From the NCBI RefSeq assembly GCF_000170855.1, contig NZ_ABCQ01000052.1, positions 1 to 34,628 on the forward strand: a DNA stretch of 34,628 nt, read 5' to 3'. The notes under the pieces are model-generated. The model was not told the origin of the DNA. It ran no database searches and was given only the letters and a program-made list of their open reading frames with translations. Position 1 is the stretch's first letter; every line of letters starts with the position of its first letter. Source of the DNA: Moritella sp. PE36 (GTDB lineage: Bacteria > Pseudomonadota > Gammaproteobacteria > Enterobacterales > Moritellaceae). This document shows, piece by piece, positions 1 through 10,313 of the stretch. The translations under genes and the position numbers were made by a program.

Positions 1-1
1 C

Positions 2-3000
2 GGCAATGCCAGCGAAAATGGCACACAGTCCAAAACGGTGACCATCACCGATGATGAAACAGTCAGCGTGAGTTTATCGGTAACGCCAACGACTATCGCA
101 GAAGCCGCGGGCAGCAGCATCGTTACAGCGACCTTAGATAATGCCACTTTTGCCGATGTGACGGTGAGCTTAAGTTATTCGGGCACGGCGACCAACGGCA
201 CGGACTATGGCACCGGGCCAACCAGCATCACCATTACCGCCGGGCAAACCACGGGCACAGCAACGTTAACGGCCAGTCAAGACAGTGCTATAGAAGGCGA
301 TGAAACCATCGTCGTTGCTATCAGTGGCGTGAGCGGCGGCAATGCCAGCGAAAATGGCACACAGTCCAAAACGGTGACCATCACCGATGATGAAACAGTC
401 AGCGTGAGTTTATCGGTAACGCCAACGACTATCGCAGAAGCCGCGGGCAGCAGCATCGTTACAGCGACCTTAGATAATGCCACTTTTGCCGATGTGACGG
501 TGAGCTTAAGTTATTCGGGCACGGCGACCAACGGCACGGACTATGGCACCGGGCCAACCAGCATCACCATTACCGCCGGGCAAACCACGGGCACAGCAAC
601 GTTAACGGCCAGTCAAGACAGTGCTATAGAAGGCGATGAAACCATCGTCGTTGCTATCAGTGGCGTGAGCGGCGGCAATGCCAGCGAAAATGGCACACAG
701 TCCAAAACGGTGACCATCACCGATGATGAAACAGTCAGCGTGAGCCTCTCTGTTGGAAGCAATGCAATAGCAGAAGCTGCGGGCAGCAGCATTATCACCG
801 CAACCTTAGACAGCGCTACCTTTGCCGATGTGACGGTGAGCTTAAGTTATTCAGGTACCGCGACCAACGGCACGGACTATAGCACCGGGCCAACCAGTAT
901 TACTATTACCGCAGGGCAAACCACGGGTACCGCGACGTTAACTGCAACGCAAGATACCGATGTGGAAGGCGATGAAACCATCGTCGTTGCTATCAGTGGC
1001 GTGAGCGGCGGCAATGCATCTGAAAATGGTATCCAGACACAAACAGTCACCATCACCGATGATGAAACAGTCAGCGTGAGTTTATCGGCAACGCCAACAA
1101 CTATTGCAGAAGCGGCGGGCAGCAGCATCGTTACCGCGACTTTAGACAGCGCCACCTTTGAAACGGTGACGGTGAGTTTAAGTTATAGCGGCACAGCAAT
1201 CAACGGCACGGACTACGGCACCGGGCCAACCAGCATCACCATTACCGCCGGGCAAACCACGGGCACAGCAACGTTAACGGCCAGTCAAGACAGTGCTATA
1301 GAAGGCGATGAAACCATCGTCGTTGCTATCAGTGGCGTGAGCGGCGGCAATGCCAGCGAAAATGGCACACAGTCCAAAACGGTGACCATCACCGATGATG
1401 AAACAGTCAGCGTGAGCCTCTCTGTTGGAAGCAATGCAATAGCAGAAGCTGCGGGCAGCAGCATTATCACCGCAACCTTAGACAGCGCTACCTTTGCCGA
1501 TGTGACGGTGAGCTTAAGTTATTCAGGTACCGCGACCAACGGCACGGACTATAGCACCGGGCCAACCAGTATTACTATTACCGCAGGGCAAACCACGGGT
1601 ACCGCGACGTTAACTGCAACGCAAGATACCGATGTGGAAGGCGATGAAACCATCGTCGTTGCTATCAGTGGCGTGAGCGGCGGCAATGCCAGCGAAAATG
1701 GCACACAGTCCAAAACGGTGACCATCACCGATGATGAAACAGTCAGCGTGAGTTTATCGGTAACGCCAACGACTATCGCAGAAGCCGCGGGCAGCAGCAT
1801 CGTTACAGCGACCTTAGATAATGCCACTTTTGCCGATGTGACGGTGAGCTTAAGTTATTCGGGCACGGCGACCAACGGCACGGACTATGGCACCGGGCCA
1901 ACCAGCATCACCATTACCGCCGGGCAAACCACGGGCACAGCAACGTTAACGGCCAGTCAAGACAGTGCTATAGAAGGCGATGAAACCATCGTCGTTGCTA
2001 TCAGTGGCGTGAGCGGCGGCAATGCCAGCGAAAATGGCACACAGTCCAAAACGGTGACCATCACCGATGATGAAACAGTCAGCGTGAGCCTCTCTGTTGG
2101 AAGCAATGCAATAGCAGAAGCTGCGGGCAGCAGCATTATCACCGCAACCTTAGACAGCGCTACCTTTGCCGATGTGACGGTGAGCTTAAGTTATTCAGGT
2201 ACCGCGACCAACGGCACGGACTATAGCACCGGGCCAACCAGTATTACTATTACCGCAGGGCAAACCACGGGTACCGCGACGTTAACTGCAACGCAAGATA
2301 CCGATGTGGAAGGCGATGAAACCATCGTCGTTGCTATCAGTGGCGTGAGCGGCGGCAATGCCAGCGAAAATGGCACACAGTCCAAAACGGTGACCATCAC
2401 CGATGATGAAACAGTCAGCGTGAGCCTCTCTGTTGGAAGCAATGCAATAGCAGAAGCTGCGGGCAGCAGCATTATCACCGCAACCTTAGATAATGCCACT
2501 TTTGCCGATGTGACGGTGAGCTTAAGTTATTCAGGTACCGCGACCAACGGCACGGACTATAGCACCGGGCCAACCAGTATTACTATTACCGCCGGGCAAA
2601 CCACGGGTACCGCGACGTTAACTGCAACGCAAGATACCGATGTGGAAGGCGATGAAACCATCGTCGTTGCTATCAGTGGCGTGAGCGGCGGCAATGCATC
2701 TGAAAATGGTATCCAGACACAAACAGTCACCATCACCGATGATGAAACAGTCAGCGTGAGTTTATCGGCAACGCCAACAACTATTGCAGAAGCGGCGGGC
2801 AGCAGCATCGTTACCGCGACTTTAGACAGCGCCACCTTTGAAACGGTGACGGTGAGTTTAAGTTATAGCGGCACAGCAATCAACGGCACGGACTACGGCA
2901 CCGGGCCAACCAGCATCACCATTACCGCCGGGCAAACCACGGGCACAGCAACGTTAACGGCCAGTCAAGACAGTGCTATAGAAGGCGATGAAACCATCGT

Positions 3001-6000
3001 CGTTGCTATCAGTGGCGTGAGCGGCGGCAATGCCAGCGAAAATGGCACACAGTCCAAAACGGTGACCATCACCGATGATGAAACAGTCAGCGTGAGTTTA
3101 TCGGTAACGCCAACGACTATCGCAGAAGCCGCGGGCAGCAGCATCGTTACAGCGACCTTAGATAATGCCACTTTTGCCGATGTGACGGTGAGCTTAAGTT
3201 ATTCGGGCACGGCGACCAACGGCACGGACTATGGCACCGGGCCAACCAGCATCACCATTACCGCCGGGCAAACCACGGGCACAGCAACGTTAACGGCCAG
3301 TCAAGACAGTGCTATAGAAGGCGATGAAACCATCGTCGTTGCTATCAGTGGCGTGAGCGGCGGCAATGCCAGCGAAAATGGCACACAGTCCAAAACGGTG
3401 ACCATCACCGATGATGAAACAGTCAGCGTGAGTTTATCGGTAACGCCAACGACTATCGCAGAAGCCGCGGGCAGCAGCATCGTTACAGCGACCTTAGATA
3501 ATGCCACTTTTGCCGATGTGACGGTGAGCTTAAGTTATTCGGGCACGGCGACCAACGGCACGGACTATGGCACCGGGCCAACCAGCATCACCATTACCGC
3601 CGGGCAAACCACGGGCACAGCAACGTTAACGGCGAGTCAAGACAGCAATGTGGAAGGCGATGAAACCATCGTCGTTGCTATCAGTGGCGTGAGCGGCGGC
3701 AATGCCAGCGAAAATGGCACACAGTCCAAAACGGTGACCATCACCGATGATGAAACAGTCAGCGTGAGTTTATCGGTAACGCCAACGACTATCGCAGAAG
3801 CCGCGGGCAGCAGCATTATCACCGCAACCTTAGACAGCGCTACCTTTGCCGATGTGACGGTGAGCTTAAGTTATTCAGGTACCGCGACCAACGGCACGGA
3901 CTATAGCACCGGGCCAACCAGTATTACTATTACCGCAGGGCAAACCACGGGTACCGCGACGTTAACTGCAACGCAAGATACCGATGTGGAAGGCGATGAA
4001 ACCATCGTCGTTGCTATCAGTGGCGTGAGCGGCGGCAATGCATCTGAAAATGGTATCCAGACACAAACAGTCACCATCACCGATGATGAAACAGTCAGCG
4101 TGAGTTTATCGGCAACGCCAACAACTATTGCAGAAGCGGCGGGCAGCAGCATCGTTACCGCGACTTTAGACAGCGCCACCTTTGAAACGGTGACGGTGAG
4201 TTTAAGTTATAGCGGCACAGCAATCAACGGCACGGACTACGGCACCGGGCCAACCAGCATCACCATTACCGCCGGGCAAACCACGGGTACCGCGACCTTA
4301 ACTGCAACGCAAGATACCGATGTTGAAGGCGATGAAACCATCATCGTTGATATCCTTGGTGTGAGCGGCGGCAATGCCAGTGAAAATGGTACTCAGCAAC
4401 AAACAATCACCATCACAGATGACGACGATGGTACCGCGCCTATCTTTGATTCGACTCCTTCATTGTCAAACATCACCGCTACAGGAGCTGATTTATCCGT
4501 AAATATGGATGAAGAGGGCAAGGTTTATTATCTTATTGTTGATAGTGGAGAAACAACGCCAACCGCAGCACAAGTTAAAGCTGGCGCGAGCTACAGCAGT
4601 GTACCCGTTTATGCCAATGGCAATATTACGACTTCGGCTACAATGGGTAGTAATACCATTACAGGCTTAAGTGACGGTATTAATTACGATGTTTATGTTG
4701 TTGGTGAAGACAGCGTAGCTAACTTACAGAATGATGGTTATGTTGTTAAATTGGCGCTAACCACCCTTGATATCTTATCAAGTATCACCAGTATTACTTT
4801 ATCTGGCACACCAGCGAAAACGGCAACCAGTGTGAGTTTTACTGTGGTATTTGGTGATGATGTGACAAATGTGACAACAACTGATTTTACCGCGATGTTA
4901 GTCAGTGGTGCAAGTAATGTAGTACCAACAATAACAAGCATCAGTGGCTCAGGTGCAACATACAATATCACGGTAAATACAGGCGTGACTATTGGTGAAC
5001 TGCGTTTAGATCTTAACGGCAATACTGATATTGTCGATGAAAACAGTAATACGCCTAACGCTTATTCAAGTGGTGGTGTGCATACGGTTAATACCAACAA
5101 TGCCCCAACTGTTAGCGAAGCAACTGCCAATGTTGGTCCTTTTGTTATAGATGAAGACGTTAAAACGACATTAGATCTCAGTGATATACTTATTGCAGAT
5201 GGTAATGATGATTTGTTGGCTGTGACTATCCGTGTGGATAATGGATTATTGTTCGCCTCTGATGGTAATACAACAGTGCATGCAACGACAATCACCGGCT
5301 CTGCTAACAACGGCAGTCGCAGTATTACCTTAACGGGATTAAGTGCCGATATTAATGCTTTTCTTGATGATAGCACGGGTATTTTATTTCAAACCGATGA
5401 AAATGATACGTCTTCAGTAGCGTTAACGATTATTGCTGATGATAATTTGGAGACAAGCACAGCATTAACAGAAATTATCGCGATTAACGCGATTAACGAT
5501 GCGCCGACAATCAGTGGTACGCCAACCACTAGCCTTGTCGATGGTAATGCTTATAGCTTCACGCCAACGGCAAGTGATATTGATGGCGATACGCCTTTGA
5601 CCTTTAGTATCACGAATAAACCTATCTGGGCTGCATTTGATCCAGACACTGGGGCTCTAACGGGTGTTCCGCAACCAGCAGGTGTGGATACAACAACAGA
5701 TATCGTGATCCGAGTTGAAGATCCAAGTGGAGAGGGCAATGATTTAGCCGCGTTTGATTTAGAGATCACCAGTTCTAACTCAGCGCCTGTTATATCCGGA
5801 ACACCTGCGACGACGACAGCTGAAGACAGTGTTTACAGTTTCACTCCGACAGTGAGCGATGTGGATAATGATGATACGCAAACATTCAGTATCAGCAAGA
5901 CACCAAGTTGGGCCACGTTCGACACCAGTACTGGTAAATTGTCAGGTACGCCATCAAACCGTAATCTAGGTACAACTAACAATATTGTCATCACTGTGAC

Positions 6001-8854
6001 TGATAGCATGGGTGTGCAAGATAGTTTGGATAGCTTTAACTTAACGGTGACTAACGTCAATGATGCGCCTGTGGCAGTGGATGATACGTTAACTATTACG
6101 GCGAACAGTGATGACCTCTACACCTTAAGTGTATTAGGTAATGACAGCGATGTTGATGGCGATGAATTGGTTATCGAAGGTGCCAGTGCTGATCTCGGTA
6201 GTGTGACAGTCGTTAATAATGAGCTGCTTTATCAGGCTGATGTTGATTTTATTGGTACGGTTAATTTAAGTTATTCAATTAATGATGGAAACGATGCTCG
6301 TGATACTGCCACCCTTACCCTCACGATTGAAGATGTGATTCAAAGCCAAGCGCCAACCATCACAGTACCGGATGACGTTACTGTCAATGCTACAGGGCTT
6401 TACACTAAAGTCACGACAGGGACCGCGACGGCAACTGATCAGAATGGTGATCCCATTGCAGTCTCATTAGTGGACAATAATTTATTGTTTGCACCAGGGT
6501 TACATGACATCTATTGGCAAGCAACCGATGCTCTCGGTGTTCGCAGCGTTGCCTCACAACAGGTTATCGTGCATCCGTTAGTCTCACTGAGTAAAGATCA
6601 AGTTGTTCATGAGGGTAATGAGGTTGAAGTGCAAGTGATCTTAAACGGTAGAGCACCAAGTTACCCGTTCATCTTGCCTTACACTATCACGGGCACAGCA
6701 GACAGTGCTGACCATGATGCGATTGATGGAGAAGTCACCATTAATGAAGGGCTAGTTGGCAGTATCCGCTTTAGCAGTTTTTTTGATAGTGATATCGAAA
6801 CTGATGAGACGGTGATAGTGACGCTCGCGAATGGTTTAAATCTGGGTAATAAAGCCAGTACTGAAGTAGTGATCAGTGAAAATAATATCGCCCCTGTACT
6901 CACGTTTAGTATTGAACAAAATGGTGAAATACGTCAGACGGTTAGTCAAGAAGATGGTGTGGTCACTATCCAAGCGACGCTCACGGATGCGAATCCGGAT
7001 GATACCGTGACCGTGGAATGGGCCAGTGAGACATTAGTGAATACCGATAGTGATGACGGAACAATCTTCAGCTTTTCACCCGCAGGTCATACGGTCGGTT
7101 CTTATTCATTAACGGCGGTAGCCACAGACAATGGTGACCCTCGCTTAAGTGTGACTACGCATATTTTTGTAGACATCAAAGCGACATTGGCAGTGTTAAG
7201 TGATGAACAGGATACTGATGGTGACAACATTCCGGATAAGAATGAAGGTTATGGTGATGATGATGGTGACGGTATTCCGAATTACCTAGATAGCCAAAAA
7301 TTGGAAACCTGTAATGTAGTACCTGAAACACTCAATTCCCAAACGCAGTTCTTAGTGGAGGGTGAACCGGGTGTTTGTTTACGCAAAGGCACAGTATCGC
7401 AGAGCAGTGCGCAAGGTGGTTTGCAGTTAGGCGAAGCTGAATTAGCCGCTGATAGCGCGGCTAAAAATGTCGGTGGCTTATTTGACTATATCGCTTACGG
7501 TTTACCGCAAGCAGGGCAAGTTTATAAGATCGTATTCCCGCAGTTATTACCTATTCCCAGTGGCGCTGTTTACCGTAAATACAGTAACGATGCGTGGACG
7601 GACTTTGTTGTGGACAGTGATAATAAACTGATGAGTACGACAGGTGCACAAGGGTATTGTCCACCACCAGGGGATAGTAGCTGGGTTGAAGGTTTACAAG
7701 AAAACAGTTGGTGTGTGCAATTGCAAATTAAAGACGGTGGGCCGAATGATGATGATGGCATTGCTAATGGCACTATTATCGACCCCGGCGGTGTATCAGT
7801 AATGCTAAGTAGTAATACCTTCCCGGTAGCAGAAGATGATAGTGTTTCATTAATACAAAATACTGAAGTGACCATAGAGGTATTGAGCAATGATGTTGAT
7901 GGTGACGGTGATACTTTGACAGTTGCAAATGCCAGCGTTGACTTTGGTGTGGTCGTCATTAATGGACAAACAAGCATTACTTATATACCTACGACTGACT
8001 ATATCGGTGACGATGTTGTTACTTACACTATTAATGATGGTAATGGGGGAACCGCTGTTGCTCAAGTTCATATCACCGTGAATGCACCTGATGCGAGTGC
8101 AATTCATAATAAATCTGGTGGAGGCGGATCAATGCCATGGCTCTTTAGTTTTGGTTTGTTCTTGGTGGCAGTGGGTCGAAAATACGGGAAAAAAGTATTA
8201 ATGCTGGTATTAGCAGCTTTAAGTTTTAATAGCCAAGCTAATGATGATGTTGCCATTCCAAATGAAACGACTAAAACAGACGTGCCAATGAGTGCTGATA
8301 CAGGACTTGTTCCGAGTGATATGAATAAATGGTCGATAGCTGCAAATACAGGGATAAGCCGTTTGCACGGTAATTCAAATCTTACCGGGATACCGCCAGA
8401 AAACATTGTTGATATTGACGATAAGGGCAATAGTTGGGGTATCACGTTGGGTTATCAAATGACGCCTAAGTGGAATATCTCATTGGGTTATTTGGATCTA
8501 GGTAACACTGAAACTGTATTACAAAGTAATACTTTCAATTACCATCAAACGGTAGCACAAGTGACGCCAGTATTTGGTGACGGTATTGTGCTGGGACTAA
8601 ATTTTCAATTCTGGCAACACAACAAGTGGAGTAGTGAAGTAATGGCTGGGGCGTTTGCTTGGCGCAGTGAAATTGACAGTACTTTTGAAAATGTCACTCT
8701 GGTGCATAAGCAAGACGGTGTCGATCCGTATGCTGGGCTGACGATTGGTTATGCGTTATCAAACGACTGGAAGATAGGAGTGGAAGCGAAACGCTATTTC
8801 TTGGATGTGAATGATGTCGATAATGTTAGTTTAACCCTGGCTTATCAATTCTAG
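2..8854 (+). CDS. Giant Calx-beta repeat surface protein with C-terminal outer-membrane barrel (5' end outside window)
   Basis: The frame is open from base 2, so the GTG at 38 is not a real start and the N-terminus is missing. Counting residues from 38, about 1-1456 are thirteen near-identical 112-residue Calx-beta domains (each has ITDDE and an EGDETI acidic motif). Then come a fibronectin-like and an Ig-like segment (to about 1690), two He_PIG-type Ig domains, a cadherin/tandem-95-like domain, another divergent Calx-beta copy (about 2185-2290), a thrombospondin-3-like Asp-rich stretch (DTDGDNIPDKNEGYGDDDGDG), a choice-of-anchor-U-like region, and a second tandem-95-like domain. Residues about 2692-2720 are a GlyGly-CTERM-like signal, followed by a second signal peptide and a roughly 185-residue 8-strand-type barrel ending in the outer-membrane signature AYQF. 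Probably a calcium-stabilised adhesin or matrix protein; the function is inferred from domains only. A shine-through second protein starting inside the gene is possible. Confidence 0.85.
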   Translation, partial: GNASENGTQSKTVTITDDETVSVSLSVTPTTIAEAAGSSIVTATLDNATFADVTVSLSYSGTATNGTDYGTGPTSITITAGQTTGTATLTASQDSAIEGDETIVVAISGVSGGNASENGTQSKTVTITDDETVSVSLSVTPTTIAEAAGSSIVTATLDNATFADVTVSLSYSGTATNGTDYGTGPTSITITAGQTTGTATLTASQDSAIEGDETIVVAISGVSGGNASENGTQSKTVTITDDETVSVSLSVGSNAIAEAAGSSIITATLDSATFADVTVSLSYSGTATNGTDYSTGPTSITITAGQTTGTATLTATQDTDVEGDETIVVAISGVSGGNASENGIQTQTVTITDDETVSVSLSATPTTIAEAAGSSIVTATLDSATFETVTVSLSYSGTAINGTDYGTGPTSITITAGQTTGTATLTASQDSAIEGDETIVVAISGVSGGNASENGTQSKTVTITDDETVSVSLSVGSNAIAEAAGSSIITATLDSATFADVTVSLSYSGTATNGTDYSTGPTSITITAGQTTGTATLTATQDTDVEGDETIVVAISGVSGGNASENGTQSKTVTITDDETVSVSLSVTPTTIAEAAGSSIVTATLDNATFADVTVSLSYSGTATNGTDYGTGPTSITITAGQTTGTATLTASQDSAIEGDETIVVAISGVSGGNASENGTQSKTVTITDDETVSVSLSVGSNAIAEAAGSSIITATLDSATFADVTVSLSYSGTATNGTDYSTGPTSITITAGQTTGTATLTATQDTDVEGDETIVVAISGVSGGNASENGTQSKTVTITDDETVSVSLSVGSNAIAEAAGSSIITATLDNATFADVTVSLSYSGTATNGTDYSTGPTSITITAGQTTGTATLTATQDTDVEGDETIVVAISGVSGGNASENGIQTQTVTITDDETVSVSLSATPTTIAEAAGSSIVTATLDSATFETVTVSLSYSGTAINGTDYGTGPTSITITAGQTTGTATLTASQDSAIEGDETIVVAISGVSGGNASENGTQSKTVTITDDETVSVSLSVTPTTIAEAAGSSIVTATLDNATFADVTVSLSYSGTATNGTDYGTGPTSITITAGQTTGTATLTASQDSAIEGDETIVVAISGVSGGNASENGTQSKTVTITDDETVSVSLSVTPTTIAEAAGSSIVTATLDNATFADVTVSLSYSGTATNGTDYGTGPTSITITAGQTTGTATLTASQDSNVEGDETIVVAISGVSGGNASENGTQSKTVTITDDETVSVSLSVTPTTIAEAAGSSIITATLDSATFADVTVSLSYSGTATNGTDYSTGPTSITITAGQTTGTATLTATQDTDVEGDETIVVAISGVSGGNASENGIQTQTVTITDDETVSVSLSATPTTIAEAAGSSIVTATLDSATFETVTVSLSYSGTAINGTDYGTGPTSITITAGQTTGTATLTATQDTDVEGDETIIVDILGVSGGNASENGTQQQTITITDDDDGTAPIFDSTPSLSNITATGADLSVNMDEEGKVYYLIVDSGETTPTAAQVKAGASYSSVPVYANGNITTSATMGSNTITGLSDGINYDVYVVGEDSVANLQNDGYVVKLALTTLDILSSITSITLSGTPAKTATSVSFTVVFGDDVTNVTTTDFTAMLVSGASNVVPTITSISGSGATYNITVNTGVTIGELRLDLNGNTDIVDENSNTPNAYSSGGVHTVNTNNAPTVSEATANVGPFVIDEDVKTTLDLSDILIADGNDDLLAVTIRVDNGLLFASDGNTTVHATTITGSANNGSRSITLTGLSADINAFLDDSTGILFQTDENDTSSVALTIIADDNLETSTALTEIIAINAINDAPTISGTPTTSLVDGNAYSFTPTASDIDGDTPLTFSITNKPIWAAFDPDTGALTGVPQPAGVDTTTDIVIRVEDPSGEGNDLAAFDLEITSSNSAPVISGTPATTTAEDSVYSFTPTVSDVDNDDTQTFSISKTPSWATFDTSTGKLSGTPSNRNLGTTNNIVITVTDSMGVQDSLDSFNLTVTNVNDAPVAVDDTLTITANSDDLYTLSVLGNDSDVDGDELVIEGASADLGSVTVVNNELLYQADVDFIGTVNLSYSINDGNDARDTATLTLTIEDVIQSQAPTITVPDDVTVNATGLYTKVTTGTATATDQNGDPIAVSLVDNNLLFAPGLHDIYWQATDALGVRSVASQQVIVHPLVSLSKDQVVHEGNEVEVQVILNGRAPSYPFILPYTITGTADSADHDAIDGEVTINEGLVGSIRFSSFFDSDIETDETVIVTLANGLNLGNKASTEVVISENNIAPVLTFSIEQNGEIRQTVSQEDGVVTIQATLTDANPDDTVTVEWASETLVNTDSDDGTIFSFSPAGHTVGSYSLTAVATDNGDPRLSVTTHIFVDIKATLAVLSDEQDTDGDNIPDKNEGYGDDDGDGIPNYLDSQKLETCNVVPETLNSQTQFLVEGEPGVCLRKGTVSQSSAQGGLQLGEAELAADSAAKNVGGLFDYIAYGLPQAGQVYKIVFPQLLPIPSGAVYRKYSNDAWTDFVVDSDNKLMSTTGAQGYCPPPGDSSWVEGLQENSWCVQLQIKDGGPNDDDGIANGTIIDPGGVSVMLSSNTFPVAEDDSVSLIQNTEVTIEVLSNDVDGDGDTLTVANASVDFGVVVINGQTSITYIPTTDYIGDDVVTYTINDGNGGTAVAQVHITVNAPDASAIHNKSGGGGSMPWLFSFGLFLVAVGRKYGKKVLMLVLAALSFNSQANDDVAIPNETTKTDVPMSADTGLVPSDMNKWSIAANTGISRLHGNSNLTGIPPENIVDIDDKGNSWGITLGYQMTPKWNISLGYLDLGNTETVLQSNTFNYHQTVAQVTPVFGDGIVLGLNFQFWQHNKWSSEVMAGAFAWRSEIDSTFENVTLVHKQDGVDPYAGLTIGYALSNDWKIGVEAKRYFLDVNDVDNVSLTLAYQF
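38..4405 (+). repeat. Thirteen 336-bp tandem repeats encoding Calx-beta domains
   Basis: The unit boundary GTGACCATCACCGATGATGA recurs at 38, 374, 710, 1046, 1382, 1718, 2054, 2390, 2726, 3062, 3398 and 3734, with slightly changed copies at 4070 and 4406, always exactly 336 bp (112 codons) apart. The array continues past the left edge. Three sequence types are shuffled: A (units 1, 2, 6, 10, 11), B (VGSNAI; units 3, 5, 7, 8) and C (ATPTTI with FETV; units 4, 9, 13); unit 12 is an A/B chimera. Long stretches are base-identical between non-adjacent units, which points to recombination and makes collapse in short-read assembly likely. Confidence 0.97.
8111..8248 (+). other. GlyGly-CTERM-like sorting signal running directly into a second signal peptide
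   Basis: The codons from 8111 read KSGGGGSMPWLFSFGLFLVA followed by VGRKYGKK. This is the Gly-rich motif, hydrophobic helix and basic tail of GlyGly-CTERM proteins, which rhombosortase processes in Vibrio and Shewanella. Normally the protein ends there. Here the frame continues without a stop into MLVLAALSFNSQA-ND, a typical signal-peptide core and cleavage site, and then a barrel. An in-frame GTG at 8171 and ATG at 8201 could start the barrel separately; upstream Shine-Dalgarno matches are weak (GGGAAA before 8201). Confidence 0.7.
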
Positions 8855-8961
8855 ATTTGCCGTGCACCACGTCCCCAGATTTTATCTTATGTCTTTATCT
8901 CTATACTGTATCAAGCTAGTATCGAGTGACTGACTCAAATAGATAGCACTGGGGAAATATT

Positions 8962-9819
8962 ATGGAAAACGAATACAGTCCACCAAGAGTTTGGACAAAT
9001 GATGAAGACAGTGGCGGGGAATGGGCATCAATAAATCGTCCTGTTTCTGGTGCAACTCACGACAAAGCATTACCTGTGGGTCAACATCCCTTACAGCTAT
9101 ATTCGTTGGGTACGCCGAATGGTCAGAAAGTCACCATCATGCTGGAAGAATTGTTAGCCTTGGGCGTGACTGAGGCGGAATATGATGCTCATCTTATTAA
9201 TATTGGCGAGGGCGAACAGTTTTCATCCGGCTTTGTTGGTATTAATCCAAACTCTAAAATACCCGCATTAGTGGATCACTCTGGTGATACGCCAATCGAA
9301 GTATTTGAATCGGGTGCTATCTTGCTTTACCTTGCGGATAAGTTCGGTCATTTATTACCGAAAGATATCGCCAAACGCACAACAGTATTGAATTGGCTAT
9401 TTTGGTTACAAGGTTCAGCACCCTATTTAGGTGGTGGCTTCGGTCATTTCTATGCTTACGCACCAGCAAAATTTGAATATCCAATTAACCGTTTTACGAT
9501 GGAAGTTAAGCGTCAACTCGACTTGTTAGACAAGCAACTTGCCGTTAATAAATTTATAGCCGGTGATGAATATAGTATTGCTGATATTGCGATTTGGTCT
9601 TGGTATGGCAACGTGGTACTTGGTAAGGCCTATGATGCTGCGGAATTTTTAGATGCTGCAAGTTATAAGCACCTGCTGCGTTGGGCTCAGGATATCGTTG
9701 AGCGTCCTGCAGTGCAGCGTGGTCGCATTGTGAATCGTACATCAGGTGAAGAATGGGAAGCGTTAAGTGAGCGCCATAGCGCGGCTGATATTGATAATGT
9801 GTTGAAGCTTAAACCTTAA
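8962..9819 (+). CDS. yghU: Glutathione-dependent disulfide-bond oxidoreductase YghU
   Basis: The 285-residue protein closely follows E. coli YghU, including INRPVSG, LPVGQHPLQLYSLGTPNGQK and NPNSKIPALVDH in the N-terminal thioredoxin-like GST domain and the C-terminal helical domain with FGHFYAYAP and AGDEYSIADIAIW. The family is a nu-class glutathione transferase that binds two glutathiones and reduces disulfides and organic peroxides in the cytoplasm. GGGGAAA lies 4 bases before the ATG. It stands alone, 107 bp after the giant surface gene, and is followed by a strong hairpin, so it is probably transcribed by itself. Confidence 0.95.
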   Translation: MENEYSPPRVWTNDEDSGGEWASINRPVSGATHDKALPVGQHPLQLYSLGTPNGQKVTIMLEELLALGVTEAEYDAHLINIGEGEQFSSGFVGINPNSKIPALVDHSGDTPIEVFESGAILLYLADKFGHLLPKDIAKRTTVLNWLFWLQGSAPYLGGGFGHFYAYAPAKFEYPINRFTMEVKRQLDLLDKQLAVNKFIAGDEYSIADIAIWSWYGNVVLGKAYDAAEFLDAASYKHLLRWAQDIVERPAVQRGRIVNRTSGEEWEALSERHSAADIDNVLKLKP

Positions 9820-9827
9820 CGTTTATA

Positions 9828-9860
9828 CTTTAAATGCCATACAAAATATGGCATTTAAAG
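9828..9860. terminator. Perfect 14-bp hairpin after yghU
   Basis: CTTTAAATGCCATA (9828-9841) and TATGGCATTTAAAG (9847-9860) pair perfectly around a 5-base loop. It starts 8 bases after the yghU stop and lies between convergent genes. There is no clear T-tract, so it may act as an mRNA 3' stabiliser as well as a terminator. Confidence 0.6.
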
Positions 9861-9902
9861 AAAATGATTTGATTAGGCAACGCTCGTAAAAATAGGGGAG
9901 GG

Positions 9903-10313
9903 TTAAGCCCCGCCATTATGAAAATATTCAATGTATATTAATAGTAAGATCATTAAACCAACACCACATACTATTATTGAAATTAACCCTGCTAGCCAGA
10001 TCATCGCGGCGCAAAAGTACCATTTTGGCACATAGTCACGAATTGCAGTCATCTCTCTTTTATAATATCGCTTTGGCCCTGCTAATGCGTAAACATAGAT
10101 TAACATTTTAAAATGAGTCAAAGGGAAATTGGCATAAAAAGCTTGCTCCCCAACTGAAAAGTGCGGTGATTTAAAGTAACGTTCGTTCAGGCTTTTTGGG
10201 CATATCCATGTCAATATCATTAAAACCACTAGCCAGGGCGGAAATGCGAGCATTGAATAAAGAAAGGTATCGATATAAATATCCAGAGTATCTTGCGATA
10301 GCATCATGAACAT
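9903..10313 (-). CDS. Hypothetical membrane protein
   Basis: A 136-residue protein I do not recognise. It has a hydrophobic segment at about 17-38 (FLYSMLAFPPWLVVLMILTW), a central amphipathic part with basic clusters (GPKRYYKREM), a weaker hydrophobic stretch near 69-79, and a long hydrophobic C-terminal segment at about 98-128, so it is probably an inner-membrane protein with two or more spans. AGGAG lies 4 bases before the first ATG, supporting that start. The start overlaps the stop of the upstream 51-residue ORF by 10 bases, a translational-coupling arrangement. Its job is unknown; a partner or immunity role to the upstream small protein is possible but unproven. Confidence 0.6.
   Translation of the reverse strand: MFMMLSQDTLDIYIDTFLYSMLAFPPWLVVLMILTWICPKSLNERYFKSPHFSVGEQAFYANFPLTHFKMLIYVYALAGPKRYYKREMTAIRDYVPKWYFCAAMIWLAGLISIIVCGVGLMILLLIYIEYFHNGGA

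Noticed and set aside
277-4179. Many minus-strand open frames of 61-92 codons within the repeat array
   Set aside because: They recur at the repeat period and mirror the coding strand; they are shadows of the Calx-beta gene.
38-4405. Regular repeats considered as a CRISPR array
   Set aside because: The units are 336 bp, contiguous and coding, with no short repeats separated by unique spacers.
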